Below are positions 6,662 through 14,903 of a stretch of 64,000 bases of DNA, piece by piece. Source of the stretch: Legionella sheltonii (GTDB lineage Bacteria; Pseudomonadota; Gammaproteobacteria; Legionellales; Legionellaceae); NCBI RefSeq assembly GCF_026191355.1, contig NZ_JAPHOQ010000004.1, positions 124,001-188,000 of the forward strand, in the 5' to 3' direction. A program made the position numbers and the translations under genes. How positions within the stretch are numbered: the stretch's first letter is position 1; every line of letters starts with the position of its first letter. The notes under the pieces were generated by a model that saw nothing but the letters and a program-made list of their open reading frames with translations, was not told the DNA's origin and searched no databases.

Positions 6662-9193
6662 TTGGATGCTCCTTGTATGAAAGAATTTATTCAATCCAGT
6701 TCGTCTTTAACTCCTTTGGTTAATTATGTCAAAGAAAAAGGAGTTTCTTTAAAGAGTTTACCAGTGGAGAAAAAAGCATCCATAAAAATCGAAGAGGAAC
6801 TTTCTGATGAACAACAAAAATTCAAAGCCAATAGAGCTGCAACAATAATCCAGCGCACTTATCGTGCCTATAAAATGAAACAAAAAATAAGAAATAACCC
6901 TTATAGTTCTTATTTATCAATGATGGATCGAATGGAAGTACAAAGAATCCCTGCGCACATTCTATTTGGAAGACATATAGCTGAAATAAGACCAACCTCA
7001 AAAAATCAAATCAAAAATCCTTATATATATTCTGACGCACGATATCATCGAGATGATGATTTGTCTGGAATTTTGTTGAACAGTTTAATCGACTCCTTCA
7101 ATATTGATGAACCATCACGTTCCACTCATGATTATGTTCCTGTCACGTTGCTCGATAATACCCCTGCTGAAGACATTATCAGCCGTTATTTTCCCCAACC
7201 AATGCAAAAAACAAAACCACAACCCCAAGTGATTAAAGATACGAACCACTCCATTGCATTAATTGCTATACCTCATGGCTATTATAGAGCGGATGAAGTT
7301 AAAGGAATTTTGAGTATTTGTGGTCTGGTTGCAAGTCCTTGGGAAATTGCGATTAATGTTAAAGTACCACCTCTTCCTCTAATTGAACCAGAACAAGTCA
7401 ACCCTGCTCTTAATACTCTACCCACAACTAAAGAAGCTTTATTAAAAAGTAAACCATTTAATAAACTTCTTTTAATTGCTAAAAGCCCAAAACATTCAAC
7501 CAATAAATTGGCGACGGGGCTAAGAAATCTTTTAATAGACCTTCCTGAATTAAATCAAAAGGCCATACAACGCATCGCCATAATGCTCCAAGTAAGTTGT
7601 CATTTTTATGATAATAATTATCCTCAATTCGCATTTTGTCTTTATACAATTATCCACGAAATCAGTCTTTGTTTATTAGAGCCAAAAGACTTGCTTCATT
7701 TAGAAAAGGACTTTTCTCGATTTAAGCAAGAAACAGAAAAAGTACTGTTACAGACATTGGATCTAAAAAAGGAACAACTAACACAAACTACTTTTTTCGC
7801 CTCACTGGCCATGTCAGGAACTAATGCATATGTCATTGCCATGCATCTGGCGCAAAAAATGAAAACAGAGCAAAACAAAAAACCTAAAATTAAAATTTAT
7901 GGCACCAATTATTATGAATTTGATTTCATTACCAAAGCAACTAAAAAGTCCGATGCCGATGTTTTTATAATTTGCACTGGACCAACTGTCACAGAGACTG
8001 GTCTTATTCCAGGAATAGATATTAATCGGTTAATTAACCAAGAAATAATCAGTAAAAAACGAACAAAACCTGTTACTGTTATTATCGACGCGACCTCAAC
8101 ATTGTATAAGAATTTGCGTTTAAATACCGAAGTTCAATCGCTTGTTAAAGAAGGGAAACTCTCGTTAATCATCCATGAAAGCATTCAAAAATTTGGACTC
8201 CTCCATACCGATCAACCCCAATGCGGAAAGGTGTATGGTTTATGTTCTAAAGGGAGCTATGCAGGAGAAGTACTTCAAGAATTACAGCGAAATGCCCAGA
8301 ATGATTTTAATAATCATGTCGATCTGCGAATTGGAGCGTATATCAGCAATAACTGTGGCCACATATTAGAAGAAATAAAACGACAGCATTTTGTTAATGG
8401 ATCACTTTTAAGAAATATATTGATTCAAGCCAAATTGATAGATGCACAGGTTATTGGCCATCCTTATATGCTGTCTAATCTGGATGAACTGTATTTTGTA
8501 AGTTTTGATCCAGAAAAATCAAAACAACTTGAAGAATCAACTCTGAAATTTATTGAGCATAGAGACAGTTTCGGACATTTTTGTACTACGCGATCGATTA
8601 TAAGTGACTTTGTAGACTCTGATGAAATAATGCAAACACGTATTAGTGTTGATGCCTCAGATACCATTGATTGCTTAATCCAAACATCGCAACTTTTTTT
8701 GGCAAGTTGTTATACGACAGAAGAAATATTAGACATTCTTCTTGAAAATGCCAGAAAGTCTGATTTGCTATCGTATGATGAGCAAATTATTTCGCTTGGA
8801 TTAATTAATATTTTGGTTGCCGACATGCCTAACGGTTCGCCCATGATCAGAAATCGAGTTGAAGTCTTTGCTGCGATAAGTTGCCTATTGGAACAGTGTT
8901 TTTTATTAAAAGGCCGCCAATATACTGCAAATGCACATAGTTATTTACAGGAATTACAAAAAGAAATTAGTAACATGTATCAACCCAAATATCGGCACAA
9001 TTTCATGCAGTCGATTCACACGCTTTATCGTCAAGGTACTCCTTTAAATCCTAATGTTCTTGAACAATTAAAGTTGAGCAATGAACAGCTGATCGACGTA
9101 CCAAAGAATAAATTATCTTTTTTCAATGCGGATGCAGCAGCCGTAGAAACAGCAGAGCTACACGATCAGAAGCCAAAAATTTGTGATTATTGA
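6662..9193 (+). CDS. Large IQ-motif protein with PLP-fold-like core, candidate Dot/Icm effector
   Basis: A protein of 843 residues and unknown function. Residues 63-76 (IQRTYRAYKMKQKI) fit the eukaryotic calmodulin-binding IQ consensus at every anchor position, with Ala for the usual Gly. Residues about 380-520 recall fold-type I PLP enzymes: SGTNAY at 385-390, VIIDATS around D476, and HESIQKFG with K510 as a possible Schiff-base lysine. No signal peptide or clear membrane segment is present. IQ motifs are rare in bacteria but occur in Legionella effectors such as SidJ, so secretion is plausible but unproven. The TTG at 6662 is used because GGGG lies seven bases upstream; ATG at 6677 is the alternative. 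It probably shares the mutY transcript. Confidence 0.8.
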   Translation: MDAPCMKEFIQSSSSLTPLVNYVKEKGVSLKSLPVEKKASIKIEEELSDEQQKFKANRAATIIQRTYRAYKMKQKIRNNPYSSYLSMMDRMEVQRIPAHILFGRHIAEIRPTSKNQIKNPYIYSDARYHRDDDLSGILLNSLIDSFNIDEPSRSTHDYVPVTLLDNTPAEDIISRYFPQPMQKTKPQPQVIKDTNHSIALIAIPHGYYRADEVKGILSICGLVASPWEIAINVKVPPLPLIEPEQVNPALNTLPTTKEALLKSKPFNKLLLIAKSPKHSTNKLATGLRNLLIDLPELNQKAIQRIAIMLQVSCHFYDNNYPQFAFCLYTIIHEISLCLLEPKDLLHLEKDFSRFKQETEKVLLQTLDLKKEQLTQTTFFASLAMSGTNAYVIAMHLAQKMKTEQNKKPKIKIYGTNYYEFDFITKATKKSDADVFIICTGPTVTETGLIPGIDINRLINQEIISKKRTKPVTVIIDATSTLYKNLRLNTEVQSLVKEGKLSLIIHESIQKFGLLHTDQPQCGKVYGLCSKGSYAGEVLQELQRNAQNDFNNHVDLRIGAYISNNCGHILEEIKRQHFVNGSLLRNILIQAKLIDAQVIGHPYMLSNLDELYFVSFDPEKSKQLEESTLKFIEHRDSFGHFCTTRSIISDFVDSDEIMQTRISVDASDTIDCLIQTSQLFLASCYTTEEILDILLENARKSDLLSYDEQIISLGLINILVADMPNGSPMIRNRVEVFAAISCLLEQCFLLKGRQYTANAHSYLQELQKEISNMYQPKYRHNFMQSIHTLYRQGTPLNPNVLEQLKLSNEQLIDVPKNKLSFFNADAAAVETAELHDQKPKICDY

Positions 9194-9276
9194 AAAAGCT
9201 AAATCAGTAGTTAACAAAATGGCTCTTCCTACTATATCGAGCGAAAATTTCCCTTATCTGCAAGAATAGGAACATT

Positions 9277-9603
9277 TTAGCTTAATGAACCCCCGCTAGC
9301 CAATATGCGAACGGCCTCTTTGGCATCAGGTTGTCCTAAATTTGCGGCGGCATTAATCCAAAACCAAGCTTTCTTACGGTCTTCAACTACTCCTTTACCA
9401 TAATAATACATATAACCCACAGCATATTGAGCATCAGGTTGGCCTTTCTCCGCTATTGGCTTTAGGCGGATAAAAGCCTTGCGGTAATTTTCGACTCTGA
9501 AACTATCAATCCCTTCACGTAAATTGATTGCACTTGTAGTAGCACAGGCAGCAAGAGTAGAAATAAAAATTACAGCGATTAATAAATTAAATAAACGTCT
9601 CAT
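9277..9603 (-). CDS. Small lipoprotein with Sel1-like repeats
   Basis: A 108-residue protein with a lipoprotein signal peptide ending in LAAC, so C20 would be lipidated. The mature part contains Sel1/TPR-like helices: DAQYAVGYMYYYGKGVVEDRKKA is a clear Sel1 unit, with a partial one before and after it. Sel1 repeats mediate protein-protein contacts, and Legionella uses them in several envelope and effector proteins. It starts seven bases after the lspC stop with AGGGA just upstream, so the two are probably co-transcribed and co-translated. Any tie to type II secretion is inferred only from this linkage. Confidence 0.85.
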   Translation of the reverse strand: MRRLFNLLIAVIFISTLAACATTSAINLREGIDSFRVENYRKAFIRLKPIAEKGQPDAQYAVGYMYYYGKGVVEDRKKAWFWINAAANLGQPDAKEAVRILASGGSLS

Positions 9604-9610
9604 AAAATCC

Positions 9611-10114
9611 CTATTCCCCTTCTAAAGGCTTAGCCACTGGTTCAAAGATTAATTCATTTTTGGGTAAACTTAAACTCTCTAATGTACCATTACGTTCAAC
9701 CAAAATCCCAGAGGCCATAATTCGCTTGATCACTGCACCGCCGGGGATAGTATCACCTAATTTGTAAGTTTTTTCCTCTCCGGTTGCTGAACGAATAATT
9801 ACTTGGGAGTTATTTAGCTTATTTGCAAATAAAATTCCTACTAAAGTAACATTCAGCATGGATTTTTTAATACTGGATAAATTATTAGAAACATAAACAC
9901 CAAATAATGAGGAATGTAAAATTGCATCGAAGGAATTCTGCTGGGGTATTATCGGCACTTCTTTACCAACATCGTGAGCTGCTTCTATCTTTATGGGAGA
10001 AAATATCAATTGAGTGTATTCGGCTATTATCAGTATGGAAAAAAGTGAAATAAAAGCAATAATAATCCATTGTGCGTATTTTGCTGAAAATAAAGCATGA
10101 AGATCAAATTTCAT
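9611..10114 (-). CDS. lspC: Type II secretion system inner membrane protein C (LspC/GspC)
   Basis: A 167-residue GspC-type protein that couples the inner membrane platform of the type II secretion system to the secretin GspD. It has a short cytoplasmic N-terminus, one transmembrane segment (about residues 15-36), a linker, and a homology region (about 68-150, with SLFGVYV, LVGILFANK and YKLGDTIPGGAVIKRI). The protein ends shortly after the HR domain, so it lacks the PDZ domain of many GspC proteins, as known for Legionella LspC. ATG at 10114 is used, with AGGAG about ten bases upstream; a TTG at 10120 is the alternative. No other type II secretion gene is nearby, consistent with scattered lsp loci. 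Confidence 0.85.
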   Translation of the reverse strand: MKFDLHALFSAKYAQWIIIAFISLFSILIIAEYTQLIFSPIKIEAAHDVGKEVPIIPQQNSFDAILHSSLFGVYVSNNLSSIKKSMLNVTLVGILFANKLNNSQVIIRSATGEEKTYKLGDTIPGGAVIKRIMASGILVERNGTLESLSLPKNELIFEPVAKPLEGE

Positions 10115-10470
10115 TATCAAAACGCTCCTGAAGCCTAAACTTACACCACACTCTGGCTACCACCGCCATTACCTAGAGGAAAACTCTCCTCCAATGTCCC
10201 GTGTGACGCGATCAGGGGCATCGGGTAAGGATTAAAAACCTTAAACTTAATAGCAATCAATCTGGCTACAACCCCGCAAAGTAGAGCTTGCCTATCTATA
10301 GAACCCCCTCTAGAATATCCTACATAAACCACTCTGAAAAGATCACTCTTTCATAAATAGACCTCTTTCCAAACTCGCTCAAGGGCGTGAAGTGCGATAG
10401 CTCCAGTAAAGTTTAGAAAAGGCTTAAGAGGATTAGACATAAAAAATTTATAGCCCTTAAGGATAGTCCA
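10115..10470. other. Intergenic region between lspC and the PLP enzyme gene
   Basis: These 356 bases separate two divergent genes and must hold both promoters. A 63-codon minus-strand frame (10332-10141) has no ribosome binding site, signal peptide or recognisable motif and I do not call it. The stretch 10365-10465 is A+T-rich toward the plus-strand gene. I found no riboswitch or RNA gene. Confidence 0.5.
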
Positions 10471-11625
10471 ATGAAAAAGAATCACTTTGAAACTCGAGCC
10501 ATTCATGCAGGTCAAAAACCTTGCCCAAGTACTGGGGCGGTTATGACGCCTATTTATGCCACATCAACCTACAAACAAATTGCTCCTGGTGAACATTTGG
10601 GCTATGAGTACTCACGAACACATAACCCTACTCGTGACGCCTATGAAGGATGCATTGCCAGTTTGGAATCAGGTCAACGTGGTTTTGCTTTTGCCTCTGG
10701 AATGGCTGCCATTAACACCATTGTTGACTTATTAGATGCAGGAGATCATGTTGTCGCCATGGATGATCTTTATGGAGGCACCTTTCGATTATTTGACAAG
10801 GTTAAAACCCGCACTTCAGGATTATCCTTTTCTTTTGTAGACATGTCTCATGCTCACAATATCGAAGCTGCAATTACTCCCAAAACGCGCATGCTCTGGG
10901 TAGAAACACCTTCAAATCCTATGTTAAAACTGGCCAACTTACGCGAAATAGCTGAAATAGCAAAACGTCATAATCTTATAGCTGTCGCAGACAATACTTT
11001 TGCAACACCTTGGATTCAAAGACCTATCGAGTTAGGATTTGATATAGTACTTCATTCTGCAACCAAATATCTTAACGGCCATTCGGATGTAGTCAGTGGG
11101 GTTGTGGTTGTTGGTGATAATCCTAATTTAGGTGACAAAATTGCTTTTCTACAAAACTCTTGTGGGGGTGTTGCAGGTCCTTTTGACAGTTTTCTGGTAT
11201 TAAGAAGCCTAAAAACTCTGTCGTTACGTATGGAACGACATTGTGAGAATGCGAACCATCTGGCAAACTGGCTGAGTAGTCAACCCAAAGTAAAAAAAAT
11301 AATCTATCCAGGCCTTAAAAGTCATCCACAACATCATTTAGCCAAAGAGCAAATGCATGGATTCGGCGGTATGATTTCCATGGTAATTGATGGGGGCATT
11401 GATGCTGCCAAAAGATTTCTTGCTCGCTGCGAATTGTTTACATTAGCTGAAAGTCTAGGCGGCGTAGAAAGCTTAATTGAGCATCCCGCGATTATGACCC
11501 ATGCCTCTATACCTCCAGAAAAACGTAAAGCCTTAGGAATAGAAGATGGCTTTATTCGGCTCTCAGTAGGCATAGAGCATGTAGAAGATTTACAGGCTGA
11601 TTTGGAATATGCACTTGCATATTAA
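10471..11625 (+). CDS. Cystathionine gamma-lyase/beta-lyase-type PLP enzyme
   Basis: A 384-residue member of the Cys/Met-metabolism PLP family (fold type I), of standard length. K199 in HSATKYLNGHSD forms the Schiff base. D174 (VADNTFATP) contacts the pyridine ring, and Y47/R49 (YEYSRTHNPTR) and SGM at 76-78 bind cofactor phosphate. Overall it looks most like the proteobacterial cystathionine gamma-lyase-like enzymes of Xanthomonas type, which cleave or form cystathionine between homocysteine and cysteine. Assignment among gamma-lyase, beta-lyase and gamma-synthase cannot be settled by eye. The gene is followed by a palindromic repeat and then dapD, so it is probably its own transcript. Confidence 0.9.
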   Translation: MKKNHFETRAIHAGQKPCPSTGAVMTPIYATSTYKQIAPGEHLGYEYSRTHNPTRDAYEGCIASLESGQRGFAFASGMAAINTIVDLLDAGDHVVAMDDLYGGTFRLFDKVKTRTSGLSFSFVDMSHAHNIEAAITPKTRMLWVETPSNPMLKLANLREIAEIAKRHNLIAVADNTFATPWIQRPIELGFDIVLHSATKYLNGHSDVVSGVVVVGDNPNLGDKIAFLQNSCGGVAGPFDSFLVLRSLKTLSLRMERHCENANHLANWLSSQPKVKKIIYPGLKSHPQHHLAKEQMHGFGGMISMVIDGGIDAAKRFLARCELFTLAESLGGVESLIEHPAIMTHASIPPEKRKALGIEDGFIRLSVGIEHVEDLQADLEYALAY

Positions 11626-11642
11626 ACTTTATAAAATTGTGA

Positions 11643-11720
11643 AACCTGGGTGTAGCGCAGCGAAATCCGGGTTGGACTAATTAAATAACTCCTCGGGTCC
11701 CGCTGCGCAGCACCCAGGCT
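11643..11720. repeat. CCTGGG-type palindromic intergenic repeat
   Basis: The left arm CCTGGGTGTAGCGCAGCG and right arm CGCTGCGCAGCACCCAGG are inverted copies differing at about two positions, with ATCCGGG and CCTCGGG boxes inside. It lies between the PLP enzyme gene and dapD. The same unit recurs at 13790-13855, 14200-14222, 37361-37390, 50143-50171 and 58318-58354. Confidence 0.8.
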
Positions 11721-11743
11721 ACAATATGATATGGGAAAAATAG

Positions 11744-12565
11744 ATGCAAACCTTACAATCTATAATTGAACACGCTTTTGACCAACGTCAAACGCTATCC
11801 ATTGATACAGCCTCTCAAGAACTCATTACCGCAGTGAATGAAGTACTTTCTTGCCTCGATAGTGGCCAATACCGTGTTGCAGAAAAAATAAATGAGCAAT
11901 GGGTAGTACATCAATGGATAAAAAAAGCAGTTCTTTTATCTTTTAAACTTTATCCAAATCAAGTGATTGATTCAGGTTTTTGTCAGTTTTATGACAAAGT
12001 TCCCCTCAAATTCAATAACTATACAGAAGAACAATTTAAACAAACTGGAGTCCGCGTAGTTCCTCACGCCATGGTGCGCAAAGGGGCATACATCGCGAAA
12101 AACTGTGTTTTAATGCCATCTTATGTCAATGTAGGTGCATATATTGATGAAGGTGTCATGGTTGATACATGGGCAACTGTAGGTTCTTGTGCGCAAATTG
12201 GTAAAAACGTACATTTATCAGGTGGAGTAGGTATTGGCGGCGTTCTGGAGCCATTACAGGCTAATCCAACAATAATTGAAGACAACTGCTTTATTGGTGC
12301 TCGCTCTGAAGTGGTCGAAGGGGTGATTGTCGAACGAAATTCAGTCTTATCCATGGGAGTATATTTAGGACAAAGCACTAAAATATATAATCGCCTTACT
12401 GGAGAAATTACTTATGGTCGTATTCCCGCTGGTTCCGTTGTCGTTGCAGGAAGTTTACCCAGTGAAGATAAAAGCTACAGCTTGTATTGTGCGGTCATTG
12501 TCAAACAAGTAGATGAAAAGACAAGAGCCAAAGTAAGCATTAATGAATTATTGAGAGCAGGATAA
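11744..12565 (+). CDS. dapD: Tetrahydrodipicolinate N-succinyltransferase DapD
   Basis: This enzyme transfers succinyl from succinyl-CoA to tetrahydrodipicolinate in the succinylase branch of lysine and meso-diaminopimelate synthesis. Its 273 residues match the family length. An alpha-helical N-terminal domain (1-100) is followed by a left-handed beta-helix of hexapeptide repeats (about 103-235; for example [30 protein letters not shown] and [12 protein letters not shown]) and a C-terminal tail. It is cytoplasmic and active as a trimer in the known family. dapE begins one base after its stop, so the two steps are encoded together and likely translationally coupled. Confidence 0.97.
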   Translation: MQTLQSIIEHAFDQRQTLSIDTASQELITAVNEVLSCLDSGQYRVAEKINEQWVVHQWIKKAVLLSFKLYPNQVIDSGFCQFYDKVPLKFNNYTEEQFKQTGVRVVPHAMVRKGAYIAKNCVLMPSYVNVGAYIDEGVMVDTWATVGSCAQIGKNVHLSGGVGIGGVLEPLQANPTIIEDNCFIGARSEVVEGVIVERNSVLSMGVYLGQSTKIYNRLTGEITYGRIPAGSVVVAGSLPSEDKSYSLYCAVIVKQVDEKTRAKVSINELLRAG

Positions 12566-12566
12566 A

Positions 12567-13736
12567 ATGACTGAATCAGTAACACCTCATTTTTTCGAAG
12601 ACTTACAAGAAATTTTAGCCAAACTTGTTAGCTTTCCATCGATTACACCAGAAGATGCAGGCTGTCAGGAGTTTATGATCCAATTTTTAGAACACATTGG
12701 ATTTACTTGCCAGCGGATGAATAAAGGCCCTGTTTCCAATTTCTTTGCTTTGTATGGGGAATCAGGCCCCCTCCTGGTCTTTGCGGGTCATACTGATGTA
12801 GTTCCTGTTGGTGAGGCGACAAAATGGTTATCCAATCCATTTGTAGTAGAAAGTAAAAATGGGATGCTTTTTGGTCGTGGTGTTGCTGATATGAAGGGAA
12901 GCCTTGCCTGCATGCTGCTTATGGCGCAACGATTTGTTAAAACATATCCTAAGTTTAGAGGAAGATTAGGATTTCTTATTACCAGTGGCGAGGAAGGTAA
13001 TGATTACGATATGGGCACGCCTTATGTCATGGAGCGTCTAAAAAATCAAGATATTCATATTGATTATTGCATTGTAGGTGAACCTTCAAGTACACATAAA
13101 GTAGGCGATGTGCTTAAAATTGGCAGACGTGGTTCCTTAAGCGCAAAAATTGCCCTACACGGAAAGCAAGGTCATGTTGCCTACCCGCACTTGGCAGATA
13201 ATCCAATACATAAAATTAGTCCCGTATTAGCCAAACTGACGACAACACTCTGGGATCAAGGTAACCTGCATTTCCCACCGACATCCATGCAAATTACTCA
13301 TCTTCAATCAGGAGGACAGGCTCCCAATATAATTCCTGGGGAACTGGTTTTACACCTAAATTTTAGATATTCAACCGAACAAACCCATAGCATGTTAAAA
13401 GAGAAAGTTGCAACGACTTTTCAAGAACACGATCTGAACCCCACTATTGAATGGCGCCTCAGTGGCGAGCCTTTCTTAACCGCTCAAGGAGCACTTCTGG
13501 ACAGCTGTAAAGAAGCCATTGTCGAGCTTACAAAAAACGCTCCAGAACTTTCCACAAGTGGAGGGACATCTGATGGTCGTTTCATTGCCCCCTATGGAGT
13601 TGAAGTAGTAGAGCTAGGACCAGTTAATGCCACCATTCATCAAGTGAACGAATGTGTTTCCTTAAGTGATTTATATCAATTAGAGGCTTTATATTTTTCA
13701 ATTTGTGAGAAATTGTTAGTTAACTCAGTACAGTAG
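12567..13736 (+). CDS. dapE: Succinyl-diaminopimelate desuccinylase DapE
   Basis: This dinuclear zinc M20 peptidase-family enzyme removes succinate from N-succinyl-LL-DAP on the way to DAP and lysine. It has 389 residues, slightly longer than the usual 375-380 because of a short N-terminal extension. Metal and catalytic residues are visible: H75 and D77 (FAGHTDVVP), D108 (GVADMKG), E142/E143 (TSGEEGND), E172 (VGEPSST) and H358 (NATIHQVNE). The dimerisation domain lies at about 185-300. ATG at 12567 is one base after the dapD stop. A palindromic repeat follows the gene. Confidence 0.96.
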   Translation: MTESVTPHFFEDLQEILAKLVSFPSITPEDAGCQEFMIQFLEHIGFTCQRMNKGPVSNFFALYGESGPLLVFAGHTDVVPVGEATKWLSNPFVVESKNGMLFGRGVADMKGSLACMLLMAQRFVKTYPKFRGRLGFLITSGEEGNDYDMGTPYVMERLKNQDIHIDYCIVGEPSSTHKVGDVLKIGRRGSLSAKIALHGKQGHVAYPHLADNPIHKISPVLAKLTTTLWDQGNLHFPPTSMQITHLQSGGQAPNIIPGELVLHLNFRYSTEQTHSMLKEKVATTFQEHDLNPTIEWRLSGEPFLTAQGALLDSCKEAIVELTKNAPELSTSGGTSDGRFIAPYGVEVVELGPVNATIHQVNECVSLSDLYQLEALYFSICEKLLVNSVQ

Positions 13737-13789
13737 GCTATACTTTTTTTAGAATCAATTGAATTCATTTCACTTTTTACAGTTTTGTA

Positions 13790-13855
13790 ACCCGGGGGCA
13801 GCGCAGCGAAACCCGGGTAAATGCATTCCTGGGTTTCGCTTCGCTGCGCCCAGGC
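13790..13855. repeat. CCTGGG-type palindromic intergenic repeat
   Basis: CCCGGGGGCAGCGCAGCG faces CGCTGCGCCCAGG, with inner boxes AAACCCGGG and CCTGGGTTTCG, giving a nested inverted repeat. It sits between dapE and the small membrane protein gene and belongs to the same family as 11643-11720. Confidence 0.8.
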
Positions 13856-13890
13856 AACGATTTATAGGACAGTATAAAGGAGAAACGGAT

Positions 13891-14187
13891 ATGAACGGTT
13901 GCAAATTAAACCCTTTGGCTCTAGGTCTTGCATTTGGAGTTTTATGGGGTGTGTCTATTTTGTTGATGGGCTTGCTTGCATATTATTATACGTATGGGCA
14001 TGCTTTTGTAGTCGCTGTAGGTTCTTTATATCCCGGATATGCTCCCTCAATTAAAGGAAGTATCATGGGAGGTGTTATAGGTTTTATTGATGCCTTCATC
14101 ATGGGTTTTATTATTGCCTGGTTGTACAATTTATTTAATTGTTGCAAATGTGTATGTTGTGACAAAAAGACTAAAGAAGTGAAATAA
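13891..14187 (+). CDS. Small holin-like membrane protein with Cys-rich tail
   Basis: A 98-residue protein with two or three predicted transmembrane segments (about 10-35 and 58-82), resembling small proteins annotated as bacteriophage holin in Legionella genomes. The C-terminus NCCKCVCCDKKTKE packs five cysteines into seven residues beside the membrane. No phage genes are nearby, so the holin label describes fold only and lysis is not supported. The ATG at 13891 has AAAGGAG at the right distance. A longer frame upstream runs through the palindromic repeat and is not credible. A perfect hairpin follows the stop. Confidence 0.75.
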   Translation: MNGCKLNPLALGLAFGVLWGVSILLMGLLAYYYTYGHAFVVAVGSLYPGYAPSIKGSIMGGVIGFIDAFIMGFIIAWLYNLFNCCKCVCCDKKTKEVK

Positions 14188-14199
14188 GACTTGATAGTG

Positions 14200-14222
14200 T
14201 AGCCTGGGCTTTACCCAGGCTA
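14200..14222. terminator. Hairpin at a convergent junction (bidirectional terminator candidate)
   Basis: TAGCCTGGG, a CTTTA loop and CCCAGGCTA form a perfect nine-base stem between the plus-strand holin-like gene and the minus-strand glycine-zipper lipoprotein gene. It lacks a long T-run, so termination efficiency is uncertain. It is also the shortest member of the CCTGGG repeat family. Confidence 0.55.
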
Positions 14223-14244
14223 AACGACATGGTTTGAATTGATT

Positions 14245-14691
14245 TTAGTTTACAACATGCCAAGTGCCATCTGGCTGGCGACATGCACTACCACGTAATG
14301 TTTGTGGTCTTCCATCAATAATGGCCTTAGTGTAATACTCACGACAAGGTAAATGTTCACGATAATAGGTACGAGTGGGCTGTACTGTATATCTATTTCC
14401 AGTATCTGGGTTTGACCAGGTTACAGCCTTACCAGTTGGTGCAGTTTCTAAGGCACGTTGCATTTCCATTCTATCCACTTTATCCATAGTCTTTCCAATT
14501 TGACCACCTATGTAAGCACCAGCAATGGCACCACCTGCTGTTGCAGCCAATTTAGCTGCTGGGCCACCACCAAATTGGCTTCCAATTAATCCGCCAATAA
14601 CCCCTCCAGAGAGAGTACCTACGTCTTGATTATTCATTGGTGCACATCCAACCAACAACAAAGACAATGATGCAATAGCTATTTTTTTCAT
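14245..14691 (-). CDS. Glycine-zipper surface-antigen-type lipoprotein
   Basis: A 148-residue outer membrane lipoprotein candidate. The signal peptide ends in LLVGC, so about C16 should be lipidated. A glycine-zipper segment follows (about residues 27-68, rich in GGVIGGLIGSQFGGG and GGAIAGAYIGGQIG), like the rickettsial 17-kDa surface antigen family. A small C-terminal domain contains YYREHLPCREYY and a terminal GTWHVVN typical of these antigens. The role is probably envelope integrity but is not established. ATG at 14691 is used; a GTG at 14694 is adjacent. It is transcribed toward the convergent hairpin at 14200. Confidence 0.88.
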   Translation of the reverse strand: MKKIAIASLSLLLVGCAPMNNQDVGTLSGGVIGGLIGSQFGGGPAAKLAATAGGAIAGAYIGGQIGKTMDKVDRMEMQRALETAPTGKAVTWSNPDTGNRYTVQPTRTYYREHLPCREYYTKAIIDGRPQTLRGSACRQPDGTWHVVN

Positions 14692-14830
14692 CACATATCA
14701 CCCAATTAAAAGGATTATAAAATCGGTTTCAATTCTAGCATCACGTTCAGTTATTATCCATACCTCTAGAAAATCTATGCTTTATAACCCGAATGCCGAA
14801 GACTAACTCTGCTGTTACTTTAAAAAGAAT

Positions 14831-14855
14831 CCCCTCTCCATGCGGGGAGAAGGGA
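14831..14855. repeat. CCCTCTCC/GGGGAGAAGG hairpin repeat
   Basis: CCCCTCTCC faces GGGGAGAAGGG with a short loop. It lies downstream of the alr stop (minus strand) and is a short member of the family seen best at 23215-23308. Confidence 0.6.
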
Positions 14856-14903
14856 CTTTGGTTATTCGCTGCACTGCATCAGCCACAATAGGCATAGAAT
14901 TAA

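Noticed and set aside
9194-9276. AAGCTAAA/TTTAGCTT stem after the IQ-motif gene
   Set aside because: The loop is about 70 bases and the stem only eight; likely chance.
10141-10332. 63-codon minus-strand frame upstream of lspC
   Set aside because: No ribosome binding site, signal peptide or recognisable fold; probably chance.
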